In this document: one piece after another, positions 1 through 8,800 of the stretch | How positions within the stretch are numbered: the first letter of the stretch is position 1 | Layout of the letters: every line of letters begins with the position of its first letter | NCBI RefSeq assembly: GCF_039529775.1 | Contig: NZ_BAAANL010000007.1 | Coordinates: 62,001 to 126,000, forward strand | Source: Myceligenerans crystallogenes | Lineage (GTDB): Bacteria > Actinomycetota > Actinomycetes > Actinomycetales > Cellulomonadaceae | Direction: 5' to 3' | Length of the DNA: 64,000 bases | Notes under the pieces: generated by a model | Database searches by the model: none | Told to the model about the DNA's origin: nothing | The model's input: the letters and a program-made list of their open reading frames with translations, nothing else | Made by a program: the position numbers and the translations under genes

Positions 1-207
1 CGCGTCCCGGAGGACGTCGCCGTCGTCGGCTTCGACGACAGCCCGGTGGCCACGCAGACCCGCCCGCACCTGACCACGATCCGCCAGCCGGCCGAGGACA
101 TGGCGGAGACGATGGTCGGCCTCCTGGTGGACCGCATCGAACACCCGGCCGGCCCGCCCCGCTCGGTGATCGTCGAACCGACCCTGGTGATCCGCGACTC
201 CACCTGA
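1..207 (+). CDS. LacI/GalR-family transcriptional regulator, C-terminal fragment
   Basis: Last 68 residues of a protein cut by the window edge; the frame is open from base 1 to a TGA at 205-207. The fragment opens with EDVAVVGFDDSPVA, the VVGFDD strand typical of the periplasmic-binding-protein-like effector domain of LacI/GalR repressors. It continues through HLTTIRQPAEDM and ends LVIRDST, the usual C-terminus of the family. The DNA-binding helix-turn-helix lies outside the window. It converges on the secreted glucanase gene, with a strong shared hairpin between them. Such regulators often control sugar or polysaccharide use, so a link to the glucanase is plausible but not shown. Confidence 0.85.
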   Translation, partial: RVPEDVAVVGFDDSPVATQTRPHLTTIRQPAEDMAETMVGLLVDRIEHPAGPPRSVIVEPTLVIRDST

Positions 208-271
208 TCGCGGATCAGGCGGAAACCGCGGGAGATCACGCTCTCATCCGCGGTTTCTGCCTGATCCGCGA
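208..271. terminator. Bidirectional 24-bp stem terminator
   Basis: Arms at 208-231 and 248-271 are complementary over all 24 positions with one G.T wobble (221 with 258), around a 16-nt loop. The hairpin starts directly after the LacI-type stop codon and lies 44 bp from the convergent glucanase stop, so it can end transcription from both sides. There is no long T-run on either flank, which is common in high-GC actinobacteria. Confidence 0.8.
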
Positions 272-314
272 AATCTGCCTTCCGGTTGTCGCGGACGCCG
301 GGTGGGAATGCCCG

Positions 315-1994
315 TTACTGGTAGACGCGGACGTAGTCGACCACGTAGCGGGACGGGAACGGGGTGCTCGCGTCCGGCGGGCCCGGCCAGGCGCCGCCGA
401 CGGCCAGGTTGAGGATCAGGTAGAACTCGTGGTCGTAGATCCACGGGCCGCGGGTGGACTCCACCACCGACTTCTCGGCGTAGAAGACCTCACGGTCGTC
501 GAGGAAGTAGCGGATCCCCTTGCTGTCCCACTCGGCGGCCCAGGTGTGGAAACCGGCCGAGAGCTTCGAGCCGTCGGGCAGGGTGTAGGAGCCGCCGTAG
601 CCGCCCGCGCCGTTGTACGCCGGGGCGTGCAGCGTCGAGAACGAGTGGGTCGGGTCCTGGCCGATGAACTCCATGATGTCGACCTCGCCGTTGTACGGCC
701 ACGGCCGCCCCTCGAGGAAGTCGGTCCCCATCATCCAGAACGCCGGCCACAGGCCGCGGCCCTCCGGCACCTTGACGCGCGCCTCGAACCGGCCGTACTG
801 CGCGTGGAACTTCCCGGCGGTGTTCATGCGGTGCGAGGTGTAGGTGCGGCCCTCGTAGGTCTGCTTGCGGGCCTCCAGCACGAAGTTGCCGTTGCCGTCA
901 TGGAAGCCGTTGCCCGACGGCGTGTAGTACTGCTCCTCGCCGTTCTGCGGGACGCCGGCGTCGATCTTCCACTTCGCGGTGTCCGCCGGGGTGTTGGCGG
1001 CGCCGTTGAACTCGTCGCTCCAGACGAGGCGCAGGTTGTCGAAGTCCGGGTCCGCGGGCTCGGCGGGCGGTGCCGTGGGCGCCCCGCCCGTGCCGTACAC
1101 CTGGAACTCCCACAGCGAGTAGCCGTAGGCGCCGGAGCGCTTGTTCAGCTGGAGCCGCACGTGGCGGCCGTCGGCGTCGAGCGGGACGGTCTCCTTGAAA
1201 CCCTTGCCGGTCGTGGTGCTGTGGACCGTGCGCCAGGTGGAGCCGTTGTCCGAGACCTGGAGGTCGTAGCCGGTGGCGTAGGCCGGGTCCCACTGCAGCA
1301 CCACGGAGGTGATGTGGGCGGTGGCACCGAGGTCGACTGCGATCCAGCCGTTGTCGGTCCAGCCGGTGTCCGGGCTGGTGGCCCAGCGGCTGGCCGGGTC
1401 CAGGTCGAACGCCTTGTCCGGGCCGCACTCCCAGCAGTTGCCGTCGTGCTGCTGGGTGGAGGACGTGGCCGGCTTCTTGTAGGAGAGCAGCGTGCCGTCG
1501 CCGGTGGGCGGCGTCACGGTGGTGCCGAACACCTGGAACTCCCACAGCGAGACGCCGTACTGCGTGGCGCGCTGGGTCGCCGTCAGGCGGACGTGCCGGC
1601 CCGTGCCGGTGACGGCCAGGTTCTCGTCCCCGCCCGTGGAACTGGTGGTGGAGTAGACGGTGGACCACGCGGCGCCGTCGTCGGACACCTCGATGCGGTA
1701 GCCGGAGGCGTACGCGGCCTCCCAGTCGAGGGTGACGCCGCCGATCTGCTGCACGCTGCCGAGGTCGACGGAGATCCACTGGTCGTCGGCCCAGCCGCTG
1801 GACCAGCGCGTGCCGGGGTCCCCGTCGACCGCCCGGGTGCCGTTGCTCCAGTCGAACTCACTGCTGGACGTGGTGACCGGCTTGCCCTGCGAGAGCGGGG
1901 TGGGTGCGGCTTGTGCGGGTGTGGCGATGAGTGCCCCCGTGACGAGGGCGGCTGCCGCTGTCGCGGCCGCGAGCAGGCGAGATGTTCGCCGCAT
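315..1994 (-). CDS. Secreted GH16 beta-glucanase with two discoidin-type (F5/8C, CBM32-like) domains
   Basis: 559 residues. Residues 1-29 form a signal peptide (RR-rich start, Ala/Leu core, TPAQA-A cleavage). Two repeated discoidin/F5/8C-like modules follow, about 31-157 and 172-301, each ending in a SLWEFQVFGT/SLWEFQVYGT motif. A Pro/Ala linker leads to a GH16 catalytic domain, about 320-559. The catalytic signature is NGEVDIMEF, with E437 as nucleophile, D439 and E442 as acid/base. Family knowledge points to endo-1,3(4)-beta-glucan or laminarin hydrolysis outside the cell, with the paired discoidin modules binding the polymer. The start at 1994 was chosen over an in-frame start at 2126 because AAGGAG lies 6 nt upstream and the signal peptide begins there. 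Confidence 0.93.
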   Translation of the reverse strand: MRRTSRLLAAATAAAALVTGALIATPAQAAPTPLSQGKPVTTSSSEFDWSNGTRAVDGDPGTRWSSGWADDQWISVDLGSVQQIGGVTLDWEAAYASGYRIEVSDDGAAWSTVYSTTSSTGGDENLAVTGTGRHVRLTATQRATQYGVSLWEFQVFGTTVTPPTGDGTLLSYKKPATSSTQQHDGNCWECGPDKAFDLDPASRWATSPDTGWTDNGWIAVDLGATAHITSVVLQWDPAYATGYDLQVSDNGSTWRTVHSTTTGKGFKETVPLDADGRHVRLQLNKRSGAYGYSLWEFQVYGTGGAPTAPPAEPADPDFDNLRLVWSDEFNGAANTPADTAKWKIDAGVPQNGEEQYYTPSGNGFHDGNGNFVLEARKQTYEGRTYTSHRMNTAGKFHAQYGRFEARVKVPEGRGLWPAFWMMGTDFLEGRPWPYNGEVDIMEFIGQDPTHSFSTLHAPAYNGAGGYGGSYTLPDGSKLSAGFHTWAAEWDSKGIRYFLDDREVFYAEKSVVESTRGPWIYDHEFYLILNLAVGGAWPGPPDASTPFPSRYVVDYVRVYQ

Positions 1995-2066
1995 GACGTA
2001 CTCCTTCGGACGTCGGTGTGGATGGTACGCGCGCACGGCGCGCTCTCGCAGTCGGCGGTTCACTTT

Positions 2067-2088
2067 GCTGACTGACCAGTAAGTCAGC
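2067..2088. promoter_or_regulatory. Imperfect 22-bp operator-like dyad upstream of the glucanase
   Basis: GCTGAC at 2067-2072 and GTCAGC at 2083-2088 are perfect inverted arms; the centre (TGACCAGTAA) is partly symmetric. The overall TGACTGACCAGTAAGTCA pattern resembles operators of TetR-type regulators. It lies about 75-95 bp upstream of the glucanase start. The regulator is unknown. Confidence 0.4.
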
Positions 2089-2140
2089 ATGTTACGCCCG
2101 GGAGGTCCGTCACCGGAAGGGGGCAACGGCCGCAGGCCGT

Positions 2141-3733
2141 TCAGAACATCGGCTGCCGGCCGACGACGGCGCGGGGCTCCTCGGGCCGCGACGTGACCTG
2201 CGGCATCGCGCCCTCGGGGTAGGCACCTTCCTCGTCGAGAGCTGCGCCGGCCTGCCTACCGCCGGCCTGCTCCGGGGTGTCCGGCTCGCCGCCGTCGAAG
2301 CGGAACCCGGCGCGGGTCAGGCCGCGCTCCCGCAGGAGCGGTTCGGCGCGCTCCCGGAGCCATTCCTGGTAGCGGCGATGGACGTAGGAGCGGTCGCGGA
2401 AGACGCGGCCGTAGCCGGCGGCGTGCTGCGGGAACTCGCGGCGGAGCCAGGCCAGGTACCACTCGCGGGCACCCGGGCGCAGGTGGAGGGGCAGCACGGT
2501 GGCGCCGGTGGCGCCCGCCTCGGCGATCGCGTCAAGGAGGCGGGAGAGGTGGTCGCGGGAATCCGTCAGCCACGGCAGCACCGGGGCGACCATGACGCCG
2601 CACGGCAGCCCGGCCTCGCGGACCGCGCGGATCAGCGCGAGCCGGGCACGCGGCGTCGGCGTCCCGGGTTCGACGCGTTGCTGCAGGTCCTCGTCGGCGA
2701 AGGCGAGCGAGACGCCGAGGCCGACGTCGACCTTGGTCGCGGCGGCGGCGAGCAGCGGCAGGTCGCGGCGCAGCAGCGTGCCCTTGGTGAGGATCGAGAA
2801 CGGGGTCCCGGAATCCGCCAGCGCCGAGATGATCCCGGGCATGAGCCGGTAGCGACCCTCGGCGCGCTGGTACGGGTCGGTGTTGGTGCCGAGCGCCACG
2901 GACTCCCGGCTCCAGGACGGTCTGGCGAGCTCGGCCCGCAGCACCTGGTCCACGTTCACCTTGACGACCACCTGCGAGTCGAAGTCCGCGCCCGCGTCGA
3001 GGTCCAGGAACTCGTGGGAGCCACGGGCGTAGCAGTTGTGGCTGACGACGCCGCCGGCGACGAAGTCGCCCGTACCCGTGGTGATGTCGGCCATCTCGCG
3101 CTCGTGGCCCAGATCCTCGACGGCGACGACGGCGGAACCGGGCGACGTCCGCGCCAGCCGGCCGACGGCGTCGGGGTTCCCGCCGATGCCCACCAGCCCG
3201 TCCCCGGGCCGGAGCACGACGCCCGGTGAGGGCGCGCACGCCGGAGCGTGGGCCACGTACCGCCACCCGCCGTCCGTGAGGAAGCGGTGGTCGCCACTGG
3301 CGATCAGCTCGCGCCCGTCGGACAGCGTGACGCGGTAGGCGCGCTTCGACGTGCGCCAGGCCGCGCGCACGTCGGTCTCCACAAGGACCCGGCGGTCGCC
3401 GTCGGGCAGCGTACCGACGACGCGGTCGCCCTCGACGAGGTCGCCGATGGCGCGGCTGCCGCCGTCGCCCAGGAGGACCGGCGTCGAGACGTCCAGGCAG
3501 TAGCGGCACGCATGACTGCAGCCGCGGTAGGGGTTGACCGTCCAGCGGAACGGCATCCGGGAGGCGGCCGGGACCTTGGAGAGGGCGCTCTTGGCGAGCA
3601 CCTCGTGGAAGGTCACGCCGTCGAACTCGGGGCCGCGGATCGTGCGCACCAGGCCGGAGAGGCGCAGGGCGGGCAGTTCGAGGCCCGGCAGGGCGCCGTC
3701 GTCGGTGCTGAGTTGCTGGCCTGCCCATCGCAT
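2141..3733 (-). CDS. Rv2578c-family radical SAM protein containing an in-frame mini-intein
   Basis: 530 residues, of which 79-233 are an intein. The spliced host protein would be 375 residues. It opens with MRWAGQQLSTDDGALPGL, the usual Rv2578c-family start, and carries the radical SAM cluster motif CxxxCxxC as C72, C76 and C234; the third cysteine is supplied only after splicing. The remainder (LDLDAGADFDSQVVVKVN, LGTNTDPYQRAE, FSILTKGTLL) is typical of the family, whose reaction is not established. The start at 3733 was chosen for homology; upstream in-frame codons at 3742 and 3859 lack family character. It is divergent from the subtilisin gene. Confidence 0.92.
   Translation of the reverse strand: MRWAGQQLSTDDGALPGLELPALRLSGLVRTIRGPEFDGVTFHEVLAKSALSKVPAASRMPFRWTVNPYRGCSHACRYCLDVSTPVLLGDGGSRAIGDLVEGDRVVGTLPDGDRRVLVETDVRAAWRTSKRAYRVTLSDGRELIASGDHRFLTDGGWRYVAHAPACAPSPGVVLRPGDGLVGIGGNPDAVGRLARTSPGSAVVAVEDLGHEREMADITTGTGDFVAGGVVSHNCYARGSHEFLDLDAGADFDSQVVVKVNVDQVLRAELARPSWSRESVALGTNTDPYQRAEGRYRLMPGIISALADSGTPFSILTKGTLLRRDLPLLAAAATKVDVGLGVSLAFADEDLQQRVEPGTPTPRARLALIRAVREAGLPCGVMVAPVLPWLTDSRDHLSRLLDAIAEAGATGATVLPLHLRPGAREWYLAWLRREFPQHAAGYGRVFRDRSYVHRRYQEWLRERAEPLLRERGLTRAGFRFDGGEPDTPEQAGGRQAGAALDEEGAYPEGAMPQVTSRPEEPRAVVGRQPMF
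3035..3499 (-). other. Mini-intein (155 aa, no homing endonuclease) inside the radical SAM motif
   Basis: The insertion begins with C79 (block A: CLDVSTPVLLGDG), has a block B-like segment around GDHRFLT and a block F-like DITTGTGDFVAGG, and ends VVSHN at 233. Cys234 follows directly as the +1 nucleophile. At 155 residues there is room for the splicing fold only and none for a LAGLIDADG endonuclease. Splicing would rejoin CSHACRY to CYARGSH, so the +1 residue is itself a cluster-ligating cysteine. Confidence 0.93.
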
Positions 3734-3954
3734 GGCAACCATTCGAACACGCGTTCCATGGGATGTGCAACCTTGCAGCGTGCGGGCGGGCGCGGCGGCC
3801 ATACGTCCGGCAAGATGGAAAACTGATATACGGAGATGTGGGCCAATTCTGAAATTCACCCCCTAGGCTTCGGGAGACCACCCAGAGCCCGGCCGACCGG
3901 CCCTGACCATCGGGGCCCGGGCGCCACCGGGCGTCGTCTTCTCCTGGAGGAAGA

Positions 3955-5178
3955 ATGGCTGACCGCAAGAAGAACGCGCGGCGGATCACCGCCGTCGTCG
4001 CAGGTCTCGCACTGACCGGCGCCACGGCCGTCGCGGCGAACGCCGTCACGTCGCAGATCGCGGCGCCGGAGGGCAAGATCGTCGGGGCCGGCGCGCCGGG
4101 CGCCGTGAAGGACTCGTACATCGTGGTGCTCAAGGACGGCACCATGGCGACCACCGAGGTGAGCACGACGGCCAAGGGCCTGGCGAAGAAGTTCGGCGGC
4201 ACTGTCGAGTCGACGTACTCGAAGGTCGTCAACGGGTTCGAGGCGCGCATCTCGGAGGCGGAGGCGCTGGAGCTGGCCGCCGACCCGTCGGTCGCGTACG
4301 TCGAGCAGAACGCCGAGGTCTCGATCTCGGAGACGCAGTCGCCCACGCCGTCGTGGGGGCTGGACCGGCTGGACCAGGACGCGCTCCCCCTCGACGAGTC
4401 CTACACGTACCCGAGCGCCGGCGAGGGCGTGACCGCGTACATCGTCGACACGGGCGTCCTGACCTCGCACAGCGACTTCGGCGGCCGCGCCGTCAGCGGT
4501 CTCGACGCCGTCGACGGCGACGACGACGCGACCGACTGCAACGGCCACGGCACGCATGTGGCCGGGACCGTGGGCGGGACCGAGCACGGGGTGGCCAAGG
4601 CCGCCACGATCGTGGCCGTGCGGGTGCTCGACTGCGAGGGTGGCGGCACCAACGCCGGCGTCATCGAGGGCATCGAGTTCGTCGCGACGGACCACGACGC
4701 GGGCGAGCCGGCCGTGGCGAACATGTCGCTCGGCGGCGGGTTCTCGCAGGCGCTGAACGACGCCGTCGCGGCCGCCGTCGCGGACGGCGTGCCGTTCGCC
4801 GTGGCCGCGGGGAACGAGTCGCAGGACGCGTGCAACACGTCGCCGGCGAGTGAGCCGACGGCGCTGACGGTGGGCGCCACCGAGGAGACGGACACCATGT
4901 CGTCGTTCTCGAACTTCGGCGAGTGCCTGGACATCTTCGCCCCGGGTACCGACATCACGTCGACGTGGATCGACTCGGACGACTCGACGAACACGATCTC
5001 TGGGACCTCGATGGCCAGCCCGCACGTCGCCGGGGCCGCGGCGCTGGTGCTGGGGGCGAACCCCGCGGCGACGCCGGACGAGGTGGCGTCCGCCCTGGTG
5101 GAGGGCGGGGTCGCGGACGCGATCCCCGATGCCGGGGCGGGTTCGCCGAACGTGCTGCTGAACGTGAGCGGGATCTGA
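3955..5178 (+). CDS. Secreted subtilisin-like serine protease (S8) with I9 propeptide
   Basis: 407 residues. A basic N-terminus (MADRKKNARR) and hydrophobic stretch to about residue 30 act as the signal peptide. An inhibitor I9-type propeptide spans about 54-122 (SYIVVLKDG to AYVEQNAEV). The peptidase domain follows with the full catalytic set: D165 in IVDTG, H198 in NGHGTHVAG, oxyanion N286 in AAGN, and S352 in GTSMASPHVAG. Cysteines at 195/227 and 293/324 could form disulfides. This is a broad-specificity extracellular endoprotease by family. GGAGG lies a few bases before the ATG at 3955. It is transcribed divergently from the radical SAM gene across a 221-bp spacer. Confidence 0.94.
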   Translation: MADRKKNARRITAVVAGLALTGATAVAANAVTSQIAAPEGKIVGAGAPGAVKDSYIVVLKDGTMATTEVSTTAKGLAKKFGGTVESTYSKVVNGFEARISEAEALELAADPSVAYVEQNAEVSISETQSPTPSWGLDRLDQDALPLDESYTYPSAGEGVTAYIVDTGVLTSHSDFGGRAVSGLDAVDGDDDATDCNGHGTHVAGTVGGTEHGVAKAATIVAVRVLDCEGGGTNAGVIEGIEFVATDHDAGEPAVANMSLGGGFSQALNDAVAAAVADGVPFAVAAGNESQDACNTSPASEPTALTVGATEETDTMSSFSNFGECLDIFAPGTDITSTWIDSDDSTNTISGTSMASPHVAGAAALVLGANPAATPDEVASALVEGGVADAIPDAGAGSPNVLLNVSGI

Positions 5179-5223
5179 TCGGGCCGAGGGGCTGACGGAC
5201 GGCGGTGGGTTCGCCGGGCGGCG

Positions 5224-5868
5224 GTGCAGGGCGGGGCCGGGTGCGCATCCCGGTCCCGCCCTGCGGCGTTCCGGCGGTATCGCCCGGCGGCTCGACCGGC
5301 CGGCCTCCACCGTGACGCGCGGGGGACTGCGCAACGGCGGACCCGGCCGGCGGCCGCGTCGGCCCCGGACCACGACGACACGGCCCTCGCCGAGTACGAG
5401 GAACTGCTCTCCGGCGTGTTCCAGGCCCAGGGCTTGAACCGGATGGGCTCCCGCGTCCTGACCTGCCTCTTCCTGTCCGACGACGGCGCGCTCACCGCCG
5501 CCGAGCTCACGCGCCATCTCCAGGTCAGCCCCGCGACGGTGTCCAAGGCGATCGCGTTCCTGGAGTCGCAGACGCTGGTGAGGCGCGAACGGATCGACGG
5601 GCGGCGGGACAGGTACCTCGTCGACCCGGAGCTCTTCTACCAGGCCACGATCGCCAGCGCCCGGTCCCACGACCAGCTCATCGCGCGGCGCAGCACGGGG
5701 CCAGGCTGGGCGCCGGCTCCCCCGCAGCGGCGCGGCGGTGCCGGCGCCACGCAGGTCGCGCGAAGCCCACACACTACTGGCGCGGGACCACCACCTGAAG
5801 GATCCCGGGATGTTGGTCTTCTTCGGGTCACCCCCGCTGGCGCGGGGACTGCCCGCCGTTCCCGGTGA
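5224..5868 (+). pseudogene. Decayed GbsR/MarR-type winged-helix regulator
   Basis: The reading frame from 5224 contains a recognisable winged-helix segment: LNRMGSRVLTCLFLSDDGAL, then ELTRHLQVSPATVSKAI, then QTLVRRERIDGRRDRYLVD. It resembles GbsR/MarR-family regulators. After HDQLIARR (about 5690) family resemblance stops in this frame but continues in another (GARLGAGSPAAARR, from about 5698), which indicates a frameshift. No convincing start precedes the conserved part. The open frame then runs into decayed CRISPR repeats and ends at 5868, so the 3' end of the ORF is array sequence. Coordinates are those of the open frame; the gene-like part is about 5356-5740. Confidence 0.6.
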
Positions 5869-8800
5869 CCGTGACGCGGCACCCGGGGTCACCCCCGCTA
5901 GCGCGGGAACTGCGCAATGAGCGCCGGCTCGTTGAGCACCTTGCCCGGGTCACCCCCGCGGGCGCGGGGACTGAGAGTACGGCACCACCACGGGGATGAA
6001 GCCCTCCGGGTCACCCCCGCTGGCGCGGGGACTGCGAGAGCCCGAAGGCCCCCGCGGCGAAGAACGGGGGGCCACCCCCGCTGGCGCGGGGACTGCAGCG
6101 CGGCGTTCTGCCGCACGGCGCGGCGGGTGGGGTCACCCCCGCTGGCGCGGGAACTGCTTACCCGCCCGCGTGATCGCCAGCACCATCGTGGGGTCACCCC
6201 CGCTGGCGCGGGGGCTGCGCCAGCTCCTCCGCACCCTCGTCGTTGAGCCGCGGGTCACCCCCGCTGGCGCGGGGACTGCCCGTACAAGGTGGCGTGGAAG
6301 CGCGAGTCGGGCGGGTCACCCCCGCTGGCGCGGGGACTGCACCGGGATTCCGGTGTCGGGCCGGATCAGGTTCGGGTCACCCCCGCTGGCGCGGGGACTG
6401 CTTCGGGCCTGCCGTGGGGAAGCTGGCCGCCGCGGGGTCACCCCCGCTGGCGCGGGGACTGCAGGTTCAGGGGTACGGGCGTCTCGGCCGGTCCCGGGTC
6501 ACCCCCGCTGGCGCGGGGACTGCGGCTGGGACTCGACCGTGACGAGGCCGGCGCGGGGGTCACCCCCGCTGGCGCGGGGACTGCGCGGTGCGAGCCGCGC
6601 GCGCGCAAGTCGAGGCGGGGTCACCCCCGCTGGCGCGGGGACTGCCCGAGGCGCCCTGCAGGCGCCCCTGTGGTGTGGGGGTCACCCCCGCTGGCGCGGG
6701 GACTGCGGCGTCGGCCGGCGGCGCAGCAGCGCGGCCAGCGGGTCACCCCCGCTGGCGCAGGAACTGCAACCGCCGCCAGGAGCGGACGGACAACTACCAG
6801 GGGTCACCCCGGCTGGCGCGGGGACTGCGCCGGCGCTTCCACCAAGCGCTTCGTCGGCAAGGGGTCACCCCCGCTGGCGCGGGGACTGCGCGGCCAGCGT
6901 GTTCAGCTGCCCGAGGACCGCCGGGTCACCCCCGCTGGCGCGGGGACTGCACGACAGCCATCTCCGCCTTGCCCTTCTCGCGCGGGTCACCCCCGCTGGC
7001 GCGGGGACTGCCCCGCGATGGGCAGGCGCGGGGCCAGGTACGGGGGGGGTCACCCCCGCTGGCGCGGGGAATGCCAGAGTTCGGGTGATTGAAACGTAAG
7101 ATTTCGGGGGTCACCCCCGCTGGCCCGGGGACTGCTCGAGCAGCACGGCGATCCGGGCGCTCGGCCTCGGGTCGCCCCCGCTGGCGCGGGGACTGCTACG
7201 GCACGGAGAGCATCCCCGAGGACCTGGAGGGGTCACCCCCGCTGGCGCGGGGACTGCCGTTCAGCCGATCGCGCGCCCCCGCGAGCCGTTGGGTCACCCC
7301 CGCTGGCGCGGGGACTGCACCGGGCGTTGCCTGCATCGAGGGTCACGTCACGGGTCACCCCCGCTGGCGCGGGGACTGCCCTTCTCGTAGTTCCTCATCG
7401 TGTTCGAGTGGAGGGTCACCCCCGCTGGCGCGGGGACTGCCGGCCAGCATCTGCACGATCCGAGCGGTCGCCGGGGTCACCCCCGCTGGCGCGGGGACTG
7501 CTTGGCGTCACGACGCACGTTCGCGATGGCCTGCGGGTCACCCCCGCTGGCGCGGGGACTTGCATGTCGCGGAGGCTCCGGTGCGGTCGTAGCAGGGGGT
7601 CACCCCCGCTGGCGCGGGGACTGCAAGATCCGCGCGGCGGCCGCGCGGCCGATCAACGGGTCACCCCCGCTGGCGCGGGGACTGCAGCGGGACGTTCTTC
7701 CACCGCGGGATGAGGTGGGGGTCACCCCCGCTGGCGCGTCGCCGAACCGGACGTGGGCCACCGGGTCACCCCCGCTGGCGCGGGGTCTGCTGCTCCTGCG
7801 TCGGCGGGTCGGGCAGGAGGTCGGGGTCACCCCCGCTGGCGCGGGGACTGCCAACTGGGGGACGGCTGGTCGCGGTGCTCGCCGGCGGGTCACCCCCGCT
7901 GGCGCGGGGACTGCGTGTGCGCCTGACGAGGGCGCCTCTGACTGCCTGGGTCACCCCCGCTGGCGCGGGGACTGCTGGAACGCTGGCCCGTTCGGCGCGT
8001 CGACGCAGGGGTCACCCCCGCTGGCGCGGGGACTGCATCGCGGGCTGGTGCATGACGTTCAGCACGAAGGGGTCACCCCCGCTGGCGCGGGGACTGCTGC
8101 AGGTGCGCGATGATCGCGCGCAGGTTCACGGGGTCACCCCCGCTGGCGCGGGGACTGCCTGCTCGACGCCGTGCCGAAGTTCTGGCAGCCGGGGTCACCC
8201 CCGCTGGCACGGGGACTGCGGAGCTGTCGACCGGCTTCGGTGCGATGTTCGGGGGTCACCCCCGCTGGCGCGGGGACTGCGGCGAGCACGTAGGGCACGG
8301 CGCCGGTGGCGCGGGGTCACCCCCGCTGGCGCGGGGACTGCGCCACGAGGACGGCGTACAGGGCCTTGCGCGTGGGGTCACCCCCGCTGGCGCGGGGACT
8401 GCGTTGTGCGGCAGAGTGCCGGACTTGATTGGAGGGGGTCACCCCCGCTGGCGCGGGGACTGCGTGTGACCTGTGGGTGAGTGGGCGCATCAGCTCGGGT
8501 CACCCCCGCTGGCGCGGGGACTGCGACGGGCCGGGCGAGTGGAACAGCCAGATCGAGGGGTCACCCCCGCTGGCGCGGGGACTGCAGGTAGCCGGCCGCG
8601 AGCGCCACGGTGATGGTCGGGTCACCCCCGCTGGCGCGGGGACTGCGTCGGGCCGAACAGCTCGGCGATGATGGGCGCCGGGTCACCCCCGCTGGCGCGG
8701 GGACTGCGAGGTATGCCTCCAGGTCGTTGCGGAGGCCGTCGGGTCACCCCCGCTGGCGCGGGGACTGCCTCCCACTTGTCGGGGTTCGGTCCGGCGCCCT

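Noticed and set aside
2058..2071. GTTCACTTTGCT near the glucanase dyad also found in the presumed CRISPR leader (12699-12710)
   Set aside because: Only 12 nt, in unrelated contexts and orientations relative to genes; treated as coincidence.
2532..4346. 604-codon minus-strand frame across the radical SAM gene and the subtilisin start
   Set aside because: Arg/Pro/Ala-rich shadow frame on GC-rich DNA; it conflicts with two clearly real genes in other frames.
3856..5892. 678-codon frame antisense to the subtilisin gene
   Set aside because: Mirrors the codon periodicity of the protease on the other strand and has no domain features.
7340..7351. GAGGGTCACGTCA inside a spacer, looking like an extra repeat start
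   Set aside because: It matches only the first few bases of the repeat and the 61-bp period is undisturbed around it (7291, 7352).
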